Under the pieces are notes generated by a model, which was given only the letters and a program-made list of their open reading frames with translations, had not been told where the DNA came from and did no database searches. Positions 1 to 6,655 of a stretch of DNA of 12,060 nt are shown piece by piece. A program made the translations under genes and the position numbers. The DNA comes from Bacillota bacterium (GTDB lineage: Bacteria; Bacillota_C; Negativicutes; JAEYSJ01), in NCBI GenBank assembly GCA_023434855.1, contig JAEYSJ010000214.1, positions 1-12,060 of the forward strand, written 5' to 3'. Within the stretch, counting starts at the first letter, position 1; each line of letters begins with the position of its first letter.

Positions 1-101
1 GGTTTACTAGTACCGGAAAGTATATCTGTTAGGGTCAACCCTAAATACCTTACTTCACTCTGATAATTCCAAAAAACACTTACTTTTCTTTTGCTTAAAG
101 A
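1..101. other. Intergenic edge downstream of spoVS
   Basis: No gene is recognisable here. The only structure I see is a 16-nt inverted repeat at 29-44, TTAGGG/CCCTAA around a 4-nt centre. It lacks a T tract on either strand, so it is not a good terminator. It could be a small hairpin or an operator for whatever lies to the left. Confidence 0.4.
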
Positions 102-362
102 TTAACGAGGTTCTACTATTAACTTCATTGCTGTTCGTTCTTCACCATCAATCAAAATATCTGTAAAGGCAGGGATGCAAATAAGATCAACACCATGAGG
201 AGCTACGAACCCTCTTGCAATTGCTACCGCTTTTACCGCTTGGTTAAGTGCACCGGCGCCAATGGCTTGTATTTCCGCACCACCACGTTCTCTGAGCACT
301 CCAGCCAAAGCACCTGCTACAGAATTAGGATTGGACTTTGCTGATACTTTTAAGACTTCCAT
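102..362 (-). CDS. spoVS: Stage V sporulation protein S (SpoVS)
   Basis: SpoVS is a small DNA-binding-type protein (Alba-like fold in the family) needed for spore coat assembly and late sporulation in Bacillus. The 86-aa product has the usual family length, starts MEVLKVSAKSNPNSVAGALA and carries the conserved GGAEIQAIGAGALNQAVKA core, so the identification is close to certain. The ATG is preceded 11 nt upstream by AAAGGAGGG (374-382), a strong ribosome binding site. The gene follows ymdB in the same direction but is separated by 119 nt that contain a good sigma-H promoter match (417-445), so it is probably its own transcription unit switched on at sporulation entry. spoVS is sigma-H dependent in B. 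subtilis, which agrees. Its presence implies that the organism forms spores or descends from spore formers, though spoVS homologues also occur in some non-sporulating bacteria. Confidence 0.96.
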   Translation of the reverse strand: MEVLKVSAKSNPNSVAGALAGVLRERGGAEIQAIGAGALNQAVKAVAIARGFVAPHGVDLICIPAFTDILIDGEERTAMKLIVEPR

Positions 363-416
363 GTTTTTTAGTACCCTCCTTTAAGTTAAAAAAGCAATAA
401 TAGTCTTATAGTATCA

Positions 417-445
417 GTATTCGTTATTCACCAAAAAATTCCTTT
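417..445 (-). promoter_or_regulatory. Sigma-H type promoter of spoVS
   Basis: On the minus strand AAAGGAATT (437-445) is followed after exactly 11 nt by AACGAATAC (417-425). The B. subtilis sigma-H consensus is RNAGGAWWW-N11/12-RNNGAATWW. The -35 part matches fully and the -10 part misses only its last base. A start near 410 would give a leader of roughly 48 nt. A weaker sigma-A reading (TTGGTG-N18-TATAAG, 405-434) overlaps it and cannot be excluded. Confidence 0.72.
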
Positions 446-481
446 TTTATCTTAAAAAAAATTCAAATAATTACAATAAAT

Positions 482-1276
482 TTATATAGTTAAATATTTT
501 TGTATTCTAATTATACTATTTGCTTTACCTGTATCTGTATTTATCTGAATAACAACAGCGCAAAATACCGTTGGCCCTGTGGCAACATTAAACTTAGCCG
601 GCAGCCCTGTTATGAATTTTTGGATAACCGGCTCCTTATCTACTCCCAGGACTGAATTCCAAGGACCAACCATACCGAGATCACTAATATAGGCGGTTCC
701 TTTTGGTAAAATACGTTCGTCCGCAGTTTGGATATGAGTATGAGTTCCGGCGATACAAGAGATATTGCCATCAAGGTACCAGCCTAAAGCCATTTTCTCC
801 GATGTGGTTTCCGCGTGAAAATCTATAATAATTATTTTACACTGAGATTTTATTCGTTGAAGAATATCGTCAGCCTCACGAAATGGACAATCAATAGGCG
901 GCATAAATACACGCCCGGCTAAATTAATTATACCTATTTTGTGATTATCGACAGATAATATATGATAACCTTTACCAGGCGTTCCCGGCGGATAGTTCGC
1001 TGGGCGAATTATCCGTTCTTTACTATCAATAAAATCAAATACTTCCTTTTTATCCCATATATGATTACCCGTAGTAACAATGTCTATTCCCTGAGATAAT
1101 AATTCATCCAGTATAGGGGCGGTAATACCTATGCCACCCGCAGCATTTTCTCCATTTGCAATGATTAGACTTAGGTCATATTCTTTTTTAAGAATAGGAA
1201 TATAGTGTGCCGCAGTCTGTCGGCCAGGACGACCACAAATGTCGCCGATCATCATAATATTAATGATATTCATCAT
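482..1276 (-). CDS. ymdB: YmdB-family metallophosphoesterase
   Basis: This is the TIGR00282/YmdB family of dinuclear-metal phosphoesterases. The B. subtilis protein hydrolyses cyclic nucleotides in vitro and affects biofilm and motility decisions. The 264-aa product has all the family metal-ligand motifs: GDICGRPGR (D12), NGENAAGG (E43, N44), GNHIWDK (N71, H72), FHAETTSEK (H154) and GTHTHIQT (H179, H181). It has no signal peptide and should be cytosolic. Two ATG codons are adjacent (1274-1276 and 1271-1273). The GGAGG at 1284-1288 lies 7 nt from the first and 10 nt from the second, so the start is uncertain by one codon. A terminator-like hairpin (1295-1335) ends just upstream of the ribosome binding site and leaves no room for a normal promoter, so transcription must come through the upstream 172-aa gene. 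In B. subtilis ymdB lies directly after rny; here a separate unit intervenes. Confidence 0.95.
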   Translation of the reverse strand: MMNIINIMMIGDICGRPGRQTAAHYIPILKKEYDLSLIIANGENAAGGIGITAPILDELLSQGIDIVTTGNHIWDKKEVFDFIDSKERIIRPANYPPGTPGKGYHILSVDNHKIGIINLAGRVFMPPIDCPFREADDILQRIKSQCKIIIIDFHAETTSEKMALGWYLDGNISCIAGTHTHIQTADERILPKGTAYISDLGMVGPWNSVLGVDKEPVIQKFITGLPAKFNVATGPTVFCAVVIQINTDTGKANSIIRIQKYLTI

Positions 1277-1294
1277 CCCAAATCCTCCACAACA

Positions 1295-1335
1295 AATAAA
1301 AAACCAGTGTAATATCTCTAAAATTACCCTGGTTT
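1295..1335 (-). terminator. Terminator-like hairpin against the ymdB RBS
   Basis: In the minus-strand transcript AAACCAG plus GTAAT pairs with ATTAC plus CTGGTTT (7 bp, one mismatch, 5 bp; loop of 9 nt at 1314-1322), and a T-rich run follows immediately. This has the form of an intrinsic terminator for the 172-aa gene. Because the ymdB RBS begins only about 7 nt further on, it could equally act as an attenuator of ymdB. Confidence 0.62.
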
Positions 1336-1336
1336 A

Positions 1337-1356
1337 GCAATGTTTATACGCATTGC
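1337..1356 (-). repeat. Small inverted repeat upstream of the ymdB hairpin
   Basis: GCAATG and CATTGC form a perfect 6-bp stem around an 8-nt loop, starting three bases after the stop codon of the 172-aa gene and one base before the terminator-like hairpin. The two hairpins stand in tandem. The short stem has no T tract of its own. Confidence 0.45.
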
Positions 1357-1359
1357 AAA

Positions 1360-1878
1360 TTATTTATTAAATACTAATACCCGACCATCCTCCCTAATAC
1401 CGATAAGACAATGATCAGCGTGTTGCCGTTTCATATTATCCAACATGTTATCTATTAGTTCTTCTTGAATGAGTAAATCTTCTTCCAGAATAGAATCGTT
1501 ATGGTCTGTTACCAAACGTTCTTTGAACTTATCCCGTAATAAAGTAATTACTAAGTCAATTTCTCCTTTTGATAGGGTATGTACATCCCGTAAAATTGTA
1601 AGCAGCGTTACTTGATCATAGGTGCTAAGCTGAACATCTGATGCACTTACCGTCAGCCCTTCCAGAAAATGATATGCCGCGGCACTTTCAAGAATCAGTT
1701 GTTTAGTAATGGCAAATTCAGCCTGAGATGGTATACCAGAAAGCATAAAAGTAAATTTCAGTGTATTGTTTTCGGGATCAAAGCTAATCGTTCCAATCTC
1801 CGGATAACGCACTAATATAGAGATAAGTAAATTGACGCCATCCGATATTTGTTCGTCATCCTGTCGATACTTTGGCAT
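1360..1878 (-). CDS. Unrecognised 172-aa cytosolic protein behind a sigma-H promoter
   Basis: I do not recognise this family. The 172-aa product is acidic, has no signal peptide or membrane segment, and looks like a mixed alpha/beta protein. An N-terminal part (about 1-75) has beta-type stretches such as GTISFDPENNTLKFTFML. A helical, charged middle (about 85-150) contains LITLLRD-like segments and an acidic run (ILEEDLLIQEELIDNMLDNM). It ends in a short hydrophobic strand, RVLVFNK. The ATG has a modest ribosome binding site, GGTGA (1885-1889), 6 nt upstream. Codon use looks like that of the neighbours, so recent transfer is not suggested. It is bounded by the rny terminator upstream and a terminator-like hairpin downstream, and a perfect sigma-H promoter match (1932-1960) precedes it. 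From that context I infer a role at sporulation entry or in stationary phase; no biochemical function can be assigned. Confidence 0.85.
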   Translation of the reverse strand: MPKYRQDDEQISDGVNLLISILVRYPEIGTISFDPENNTLKFTFMLSGIPSQAEFAITKQLILESAAAYHFLEGLTVSASDVQLSTYDQVTLLTILRDVHTLSKGEIDLVITLLRDKFKERLVTDHNDSILEEDLLIQEELIDNMLDNMKRQHADHCLIGIREDGRVLVFNK

Positions 1879-1931
1879 TTAGGTTCACCATCCATTAGTA
1901 TAAAATAAAAACAGATTAAGATTTAAATTTA

Positions 1932-1960
1932 TTATTCTCTAGATATTGCGCAATTCCTGC
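1932..1960 (-). promoter_or_regulatory. Sigma-H type promoter of the 172-aa gene
   Basis: GCAGGAATT (1952-1960), an 11-nt spacer (1941-1951) and AGAGAATAA (1932-1940) on the minus strand satisfy every position of the sigma-H consensus RNAGGAWWW-N11/12-RNNGAATWW. The start would fall near 1925, giving a leader of about 45 nt. It sits directly downstream of the rny terminator, where a new promoter is needed. Confidence 0.78.
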
Positions 1961-1975
1961 TATTAATTATTGGAA

Positions 1976-2015
1976 GAAAGTAAAAACGACCTTCAAAAGG
2001 TCGTTTTTATTTTTA
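1976..2015 (-). terminator. Terminator of rny
   Basis: AAAAACGACCTT (1982-1993) and AAGGTCGTTTTT (1997-2008) are perfectly complementary around a 3-nt loop. On the minus strand the stem is followed by T-rich sequence, eight bases after the rny stop codon. The symmetric A/T flanks mean it could also work on the plus strand. Confidence 0.88.
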
Positions 2016-2022
2016 AATACAA

Positions 2023-3558
2023 CTATTTTGCATAATCAACCGCACGTGTTTCCCGAATAACTGTAACTTTTATTTGACCGGGATATTCAAGTTCGCTTTC
2101 AATTTTCTTTACTATATCCCGTGCTACACGGACAGAAGTTAAATCATCAATTTTATCCGGCTTTACCATAATGCGGATTTCGCGTCCGGCTTGAATAGCA
2201 AATGATTTATCCACACCTTCAAATGACTCAGCTATTTCTTCCAATCGTGTTAAACGTTTTAAATAGCTTTCAAGACTTTCCCTACGAGCACCTGGGCGAG
2301 CCGCCGACACTGCATCAGCAGCAGCTACTAGTACCGCCTGAACAGTCTTCGGTTCTTCATCACCATGGTGTGCACCAATAGCATTGGTAATCTCTGCTGA
2401 CTCCCGGTATTTTTTAGCTAGATCAGCACCTATTGTAACATGAGGTCCTTCAACCTCATGATCGACAGCTTTTCCAATGTCATGTAATAATCCTGCCCGT
2501 TTGGCTAACATTACATCAACACCTAATTCGGCTGCCATTACACCAGCTAAATGAGCTACCTCTATAGAATGTTTAAGTACATTTTGCCCATAACTGGTAC
2601 GGAATTTTAAACGTCCTAAAAGTTTGATCAATTCCGGATGCAAACCGTGTACTCCTGTTTCAAAAGTAGCTTGTTCTCCAGCTTCTTTGATTTTTTGTTC
2701 AACTTCTTTTTGAGCCTTCTCAACCATTTCTTCAATGCGCGCCGGATGAATTCTGCCGTCAACAATAAGCTTTTCCAGGGCTATTCTTGCTACTTCACGA
2801 CGCACGGGATCAAATCCCGACAATATAACCGCCTCTGGAGTATCATCTATAATGAGATCAATGCCAGTAAGAGTTTCCAACGTACGAATATTACGTCCTT
2901 CACGGCCAATAATCCGGCCCTTCATTTCATCATTGGGCAAAGCAACTACTGATACTGTAGTTTCAGCAACATGATCGGCAGCACAACGTTGAATAGCTAG
3001 AGAAATAATCTCACGGGCTTTTTTGTCAGCCTCTTCCCTAGCCTGATGCTCTAATTCTTTGATCAGCATTGCTGTCTCATGTTTGATTTCTTCTTCGGCA
3101 TTAGCTAAGAGTAAACTACGCGCTTCTTCTGAGGTCAGTCCAGACAATCTTTCTAACTCAGCTAATTGTTTGGAATAAAGGTCGTTGATCTTTTCTTGAC
3201 TTTTATCTAATTCAGTCTCTTTGCGACTGAGAATCTCTTCTTTTTTCTCAAGAGAGTCAATTTTTCGGTCAAGGTTTTCTTCTTTTTGGACTAAACGACG
3301 TTCCAGGCGTTGTAATTCTGCACGACGTTCTTTAGTTTCACGTTCTAGTTCACTTCTATGCTTGTGAATTTCCTCTTTGGCTTCAACTAACGCTTCCTTT
3401 TTCTTCGCTTCGCCGGACCGTTCTGCATCTTCGACTATTCTTTTCGCAGCTTCTTCGGCTGATGCAATTCTGGCTTCAGCAAAACTTTTACGTACCCAAT
3501 ATCCAATACCAGCGCCTAATAATCCAACAACTGCAGCGACCAAAACAACTTCAAAAAT
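2023..3558 (-). CDS. rny: Ribonuclease Y
   Basis: RNase Y is the membrane-anchored endoribonuclease that initiates mRNA decay in many Firmicutes. The order of parts is classical: an N-terminal membrane helix, a long charged coiled coil (about 25-190), a KH domain with [10 protein letters not shown] (about 214-223), and an HD domain with LLHDIGK (H359, D360) in my numbering. The usual start codons give only TTG at 3541-3543, which lies 22 nt from the strong RBS AAGGAGGTGG (3566-3575) and would leave a membrane helix of only 16-17 residues. An ATT at 3556-3558 lies 7 nt from that RBS, is in frame, and adds FEVVL, completing a helix of about 21 residues. I therefore choose ATT, for a 511-aa protein; TTG gives 506. 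A strong sigma-A promoter and a foldable leader precede the gene, and a terminator follows it. Confidence 0.96.
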   Translation of the reverse strand: MFEVVLVAAVVGLLGAGIGYWVRKSFAEARIASAEEAAKRIVEDAERSGEAKKKEALVEAKEEIHKHRSELERETKERRAELQRLERRLVQKEENLDRKIDSLEKKEEILSRKETELDKSQEKINDLYSKQLAELERLSGLTSEEARSLLLANAEEEIKHETAMLIKELEHQAREEADKKAREIISLAIQRCAADHVAETTVSVVALPNDEMKGRIIGREGRNIRTLETLTGIDLIIDDTPEAVILSGFDPVRREVARIALEKLIVDGRIHPARIEEMVEKAQKEVEQKIKEAGEQATFETGVHGLHPELIKLLGRLKFRTSYGQNVLKHSIEVAHLAGVMAAELGVDVMLAKRAGLLHDIGKAVDHEVEGPHVTIGADLAKKYRESAEITNAIGAHHGDEEPKTVQAVLVAAADAVSAARPGARRESLESYLKRLTRLEEIAESFEGVDKSFAIQAGREIRIMVKPDKIDDLTSVRVARDIVKKIESELEYPGQIKVTVIRETRAVDYAK

Positions 3559-3565
3559 GTTCTTT

Positions 3566-3575
3566 CCACCTCCTT
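3566..3575 (-). promoter_or_regulatory. Ribosome binding site that points to an AUU start for rny
   Basis: AAGGAGGTGG is nearly a full anti-16S complement. It stands 7 nt before ATT (3556-3558) and 22 nt before the first TTG. No ATG, GTG or TTG lies at a workable distance, so the site argues for initiation at AUU. Confidence 0.6.
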
Positions 3576-3599
3576 CTAAAATTAAGATATATTAAGGGT

Positions 3600-3714
3600 A
3601 AAGCCGAGCATGTTTACTCGGCTTTTAAAAGCACCTTCACCGATTGCTCCCCTACAGCAACAGGTTCTCTTAAAAGATTAATTGATCACATATTATCTGA
3701 TTACACGATTGGCT
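3600..3714 (-). promoter_or_regulatory. Structured 5' leader of rny (candidate regulatory RNA)
   Basis: From the predicted start near 3714 the leader runs about 155 nt to the start codon. It can form a long hairpin. A 10-bp outer stem joins 3667-3676 with 3622-3631, a 4-bp stem joins 3662-3665 with 3633-3636, and a 5-bp stem joins 3656-3660 with 3644-3648, closing a loop GTAGGGG. A second hairpin pairs 3617-3625 with 3600-3608 (AAAGCCGAG/CTCGGCTTT, 8-nt loop). The two share bases 3622-3625, so they cannot both be complete. I do not recognise a known riboswitch class. The second hairpin has only three T after it and is a poor terminator. Confidence 0.5.
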
Positions 3715-3720
3715 AATATA

Positions 3721-3749
3721 ATTTTAAATGTTTTTCAAAGTAGTGTCAA
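3721..3749 (-). promoter_or_regulatory. Sigma-A promoter of rny
   Basis: TTGACA (3744-3749), a 17-nt spacer and TAAAAT (3721-3726) on the minus strand match the housekeeping consensus 6/6 and 5/6. Transcription would start near 3714. Confidence 0.88.
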
Positions 3750-3880
3750 GTTAGCCAGAATTTATTATGCAGAACACAGGTATATATTTGCTTCACCTGG
3801 CTGGTGAAAAATCAACAGAAGGTAGAACCCGGACTTTAAAGTCTCTATTACAGGGATCACTAAAATGCCGGCGATTGCAA
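3750..3880. other. Gap after recA, no gene seen
   Basis: This is the upstream part of the 322-nt gene-free stretch between recA and rny. I see no coding sequence and no recX remnant. It has a TTCACC/GGTGAA inverted repeat around 5 nt (about 3792-3808) and a GACTTTAAAGTC palindrome near 3833, neither followed by a T tract on the minus strand. I find no convincing terminator for recA, so some read-through toward rny is possible. Confidence 0.45.
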
Positions 3881-4924
3881 TTAGCAGTCAGACATAGCTC
3901 CCTCTTCATCCGTATTAGAGCTGGGTAATTTAGCACAATCTACTAAAAGAGCCGCCCTAATTTCAGCTTCAATTTGGTTGGCAATATCCGGATTTTCCTT
4001 TAAGAACTCTTTAACATTTTCACGGCCTTGTCCCAAACGATTGTCGTTATAAGAGTACCATGCACCGCTTTTATTTATTATTTCAAGATCTGTACCAATA
4101 TCAACGATACTGCCTTCACGGGAGATACCCTCTCCATACATAATATCAAATTCGGCTTGCTTAAATGGTGGAGCAACCTTATTTTTAACTACTTTTATTT
4201 TAGTACGATTTCCGACAACATCATTGCCTTGCTTAAGACTTTCCGTTTTGCGCACTTCTAAACGTACAGAAGCATAAAACTTTAAGGCTCGTCCGCCAGT
4301 TGTGGTCTCCGGATTACCAAACATAACACCAACTTTTTCGCGTATTTGATTAATAAATACGGCTGTGGTACGGGATTTGCTTATGATACCTGTTAATTTA
4401 CGCAGTGCCTGAGACATAAGCCTGGCTTGCAAACCCACATGAGCATCACCCATATCTCCCTCTATTTCGGCTTTGGGAACTAGTGCAGCGACTGAGTCAA
4501 TAACAACAATATCTATGGCGTTACTGCGCACCAGGGCATCGGCAATCTCCAGTGCCTGCTCACCATGATCGGGCTGGGAAATGAGAAGATTATCGATATC
4601 TACCCCTAGTTTTCTGGCATATACAGGATCAAGGGCATGCTCAGCATCAATAAAGGCGGCAAATCCTCCTAATTTTTGAGCTTGAGCGATGATATGCAGC
4701 GCTACGGTTGTTTTACCGGAAGATTCCTGCCCATATATTTCTACCACTCTGCCACGTGGTACACCGCCAACTCCTAGTGCAATGTCAAGCGATAAGGAAC
4801 CGGTGGGAATAACTTCTACATTCATTTTGGCTGCAGCTTCACCTAACTTCATAATAGAACCCTTGCCAAAATCCTTCTCAATTTGTTTCATTGCATTTTC
4901 TATTGCTTTTATTTTATCAATCAT
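3881..4924 (-). CDS. recA: Recombinase RecA
   Basis: RecA forms filaments on single-stranded DNA, drives homologous recombination and triggers LexA self-cleavage. The 347-aa product, starting [20 protein letters not shown], has the family's usual length. It shows the Walker A motif GQESSGKT (65-72), Walker B ending in VVIDS (D143), the loop region with [14 protein letters not shown], and [19 protein letters not shown]. The reading frame stays open to 4987, but the extra 21 residues are unlike RecA and would cover the promoter. The ATG at 4922-4924 has a GAGAGG ribosome binding site 6 nt upstream, so I choose it. The gene is monocistronic by appearance: a strong terminator precedes its promoter and rny has its own promoter. 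SOS control is indicated by the LexA-type box at 4965-4978. The usual downstream neighbour recX is absent. Confidence 0.98.
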   Translation of the reverse strand: MIDKIKAIENAMKQIEKDFGKGSIMKLGEAAAKMNVEVIPTGSLSLDIALGVGGVPRGRVVEIYGQESSGKTTVALHIIAQAQKLGGFAAFIDAEHALDPVYARKLGVDIDNLLISQPDHGEQALEIADALVRSNAIDIVVIDSVAALVPKAEIEGDMGDAHVGLQARLMSQALRKLTGIISKSRTTAVFINQIREKVGVMFGNPETTTGGRALKFYASVRLEVRKTESLKQGNDVVGNRTKIKVVKNKVAPPFKQAEFDIMYGEGISREGSIVDIGTDLEIINKSGAWYSYNDNRLGQGRENVKEFLKENPDIANQIEAEIRAALLVDCAKLPSSNTDEEGAMSDC

Positions 4925-4958
4925 AAATATCCTCTCCCCATGATCTCTTCTATTTAAT

Positions 4959-4987
4959 ATTTTACAAACACCTGTTCGCGTTGTCAA
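4959..4987 (-). promoter_or_regulatory. Sigma-A promoter of recA
   Basis: TTGACA (4982-4987), 17 nt, TAAAAT (4959-4964) on the minus strand. The predicted start near 4952 gives a short leader of about 28 nt before the ATG at 4924. It has the same hexamers and spacing as the rny promoter. Confidence 0.9.
4965..4978 (-). promoter_or_regulatory. LexA (DinR/Cheo) box in the recA promoter
   Basis: CGAACAGGTGTTTG on the minus strand fits the Firmicute SOS box CGAACRNRYGTTYC at 13 of 14 positions. It lies wholly between the -35 and -10 hexamers, where bound LexA would block RNA polymerase. Confidence 0.85.
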
Positions 4988-5022
4988 GAGTTGTTATGGT
5001 TCATTATAAATTCTAATACAGT

Positions 5023-5055
5023 CAAATAAAAAAGAGGGACAAATCCCTCTTTTTT
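5023..5055 (-). terminator. Terminator of the cinA-helicase operon
   Basis: AAAAAAGAGGGA (5028-5039) and TCCCTCTTTTTT (5044-5055) form a 12-bp stem with a 4-nt loop, beginning two bases after the helicase stop codon and ending in a T tract on the minus strand. It separates the helicase from the recA promoter. Confidence 0.92.
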
Positions 5056-5057
5056 AC

Positions 5058-6635
5058 CTATCGGCCTTTAGCTGGCTCAACATTTACTTTATAACCTTTT
5101 ATTGTATTTTTGTGCATTACAGATATGACACGTTCCGCTGAATCTTCAGGTACTTCAACAAAAGTAAATTTTTCATAAATATTGATTACCCCTATGCGGT
5201 TTCCTGGAATATCAGCCTCAGACGCTATTGTGCGAACAATATCCTCCGGGCGTATCTTTTGAGCTTTGCCGGCATTAATAAAAAGACGTACCATTCCCGC
5301 TTGTGCGCCAGTATTGCTAAATACGGATTTATTTTCATTATTGGATTTTTCTTTAAATCCTTCTTGCGAAAGTTTTAATGCCGCAGCAGCAATATCTAAG
5401 GGATCATAGTCAGACACCATCTCAGACACAATGGCATGATAATCACTGAAACCACCAAGTTCAATTGTTCTTACTAACCGGCTTTTAATAAGTTCCCGTT
5501 GACGATCAAGAATATCTGCGGATGATGGTAATTGCTTGCGGATAATGCGTGTTTTTGCCAGATTTTCAATAAGTTTTAGTTGACGGTATTCCCGGGGTCC
5601 GATAAATGTAATAGCAACGCCTTTCTTTCCTGCGCGTCCTGTTCGTCCTATACGATGCACATAAGATTCGTGATCTTGCGGAATATCATAATTAACAACA
5701 TGGCTCACGTGTTCAATGTCTAAACCTCGGGCAGCGACATCGGTAGCAATTAATATTTCAAGCTTGCCGTCACGAAATTTCTTCATTACTCTGTCTCTCT
5801 GAGCCTGGCTTAAATCTCCATGTAACCCGTCAGCCATATAGCCTCTCGCCTGCAACGAGGCTACAAGTTCATCTACCCCTTTTTTGGTGCGGCAGAAAAT
5901 AATTAAGCGATCAGTTGTTTCAACATCAAGCACCCGGCACAAACCATCAAGTTTATCGCGGGTTTCATAATAGATTTGATCAATTAGCGGAACAGTAAGT
6001 TGTTCTTTATTAATTGTTACAGTCTTAGGGTTATTCATATATTTTTCAGCCAATGCCGCAATCGGTTTAGGCATAGTGGCGGAAAATAATAAAGTTTGAC
6101 GTTCTTCAGCAGGAATATTCTGCAAAATGGTTTCGATATCTTCAATAAACCCCATATCCAGCATTTCGTCGGCTTCATCAAGAATTAACATTTTTACGGC
6201 ACCAAGTTTTATCGTATTCCGGCGGATATGGTCTAATAAACGTCCCGGTGTACCAATAACTACCTGCACGCCAAATTGTAATGCCCGTATTTGCCTGTCA
6301 ATTGCCTGACCGCCATAAATAGGTAATGTCTTAACACGTTTGAATTTTCCAATTTTGGCCAATTCCTCTGACACCTGAATAGCAAGTTCACGGGTCGGGG
6401 TAAGCACTAACGCCTGAATTTGCCGGGTGTCAGCAATTTGTTCCATAATTGGTATACCAAAAGCTGCCGTTTTACCAGTACCTGTCTGAGCCTGGCCAAT
6501 AACATCATGGCCTTCAAGTACAATCGGAATTGTTTGGCTTTGAATTGGCGATGGCTCTTCAAATCCCATTTCAGTGATTGCTGTTAAAATCTTTTTACTT
6601 AATTGAATATCTCCAAAAAAATTACTGTCTTTCAA
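5058..6635 (-). CDS. DEAD-box RNA helicase with a DbpA-type RNA-binding domain
   Basis: This is an ATP-dependent RNA helicase of the DeaD/CshA group, likely acting in ribosome assembly or mRNA turnover. All core motifs are present in order in the 525-aa product: Q motif (PSPIQSQ, about 28-34), AQTGTGKT (49-56), PTREL (80-84), TPGR, DEAD (153-156), SAT (185-187), FCRTK, ATDVAARGLD (298-307) and HRIGRTGRAG (327-336). A linker of about 75 residues leads to a C-terminal DbpA-type RNA-binding domain (about 447-525). That domain distinguishes it from short helicases and suggests structured-RNA binding. The start is TTG (6633-6635), supported by AGGGAGG (6644-6650) 8 nt upstream; no ATG is suitably placed. 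It begins 20 nt after cinA, so the two are co-transcribed. CshA associates with RNase Y in Bacillus, but which paralogue this is cannot be told here. Confidence 0.95.
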   Translation of the reverse strand: MKDSNFFGDIQLSKKILTAITEMGFEEPSPIQSQTIPIVLEGHDVIGQAQTGTGKTAAFGIPIMEQIADTRQIQALVLTPTRELAIQVSEELAKIGKFKRVKTLPIYGGQAIDRQIRALQFGVQVVIGTPGRLLDHIRRNTIKLGAVKMLILDEADEMLDMGFIEDIETILQNIPAEERQTLLFSATMPKPIAALAEKYMNNPKTVTINKEQLTVPLIDQIYYETRDKLDGLCRVLDVETTDRLIIFCRTKKGVDELVASLQARGYMADGLHGDLSQAQRDRVMKKFRDGKLEILIATDVAARGLDIEHVSHVVNYDIPQDHESYVHRIGRTGRAGKKGVAITFIGPREYRQLKLIENLAKTRIIRKQLPSSADILDRQRELIKSRLVRTIELGGFSDYHAIVSEMVSDYDPLDIAAAALKLSQEGFKEKSNNENKSVFSNTGAQAGMVRLFINAGKAQKIRPEDIVRTIASEADIPGNRIGVINIYEKFTFVEVPEDSAERVISVMHKNTIKGYKVNVEPAKGR

Positions 6636-6655
6636 CTATATATCCTCCCTATATG

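Noticed and set aside
2638..2952. Plus-strand reading frames antisense to rny, recA, the helicase, cinA and rimO
   Set aside because: They are shadows of strongly conserved minus-strand genes, with no RBS and no family resemblance.
3600..3625. Hairpin AAAGCCGAG/CTCGGCTTT as a terminator of recA
   Set aside because: It lies downstream of the strong rny promoter and is followed by only three T on the minus strand, so I treat it as part of the rny leader.
3627..3676. Known riboswitch or T-box in the rny leader
   Set aside because: I looked for core motifs of common classes (TPP, SAM, FMN, cobalamin, lysine, glycine, Mn, c-di-GMP, T-box) and saw none. An Rfam scan would be decisive.
3626..3880. 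recX remnant after recA
   Set aside because: No readable RecX-like segment is seen in this stretch, and it contains the rny promoter.
4925..4987. N-terminal extension of RecA by 21 residues
   Set aside because: The added residues do not look like RecA, and the region holds the -10, LexA box and -35 of the recA promoter. The ATG at 4922-4924 has its own RBS.
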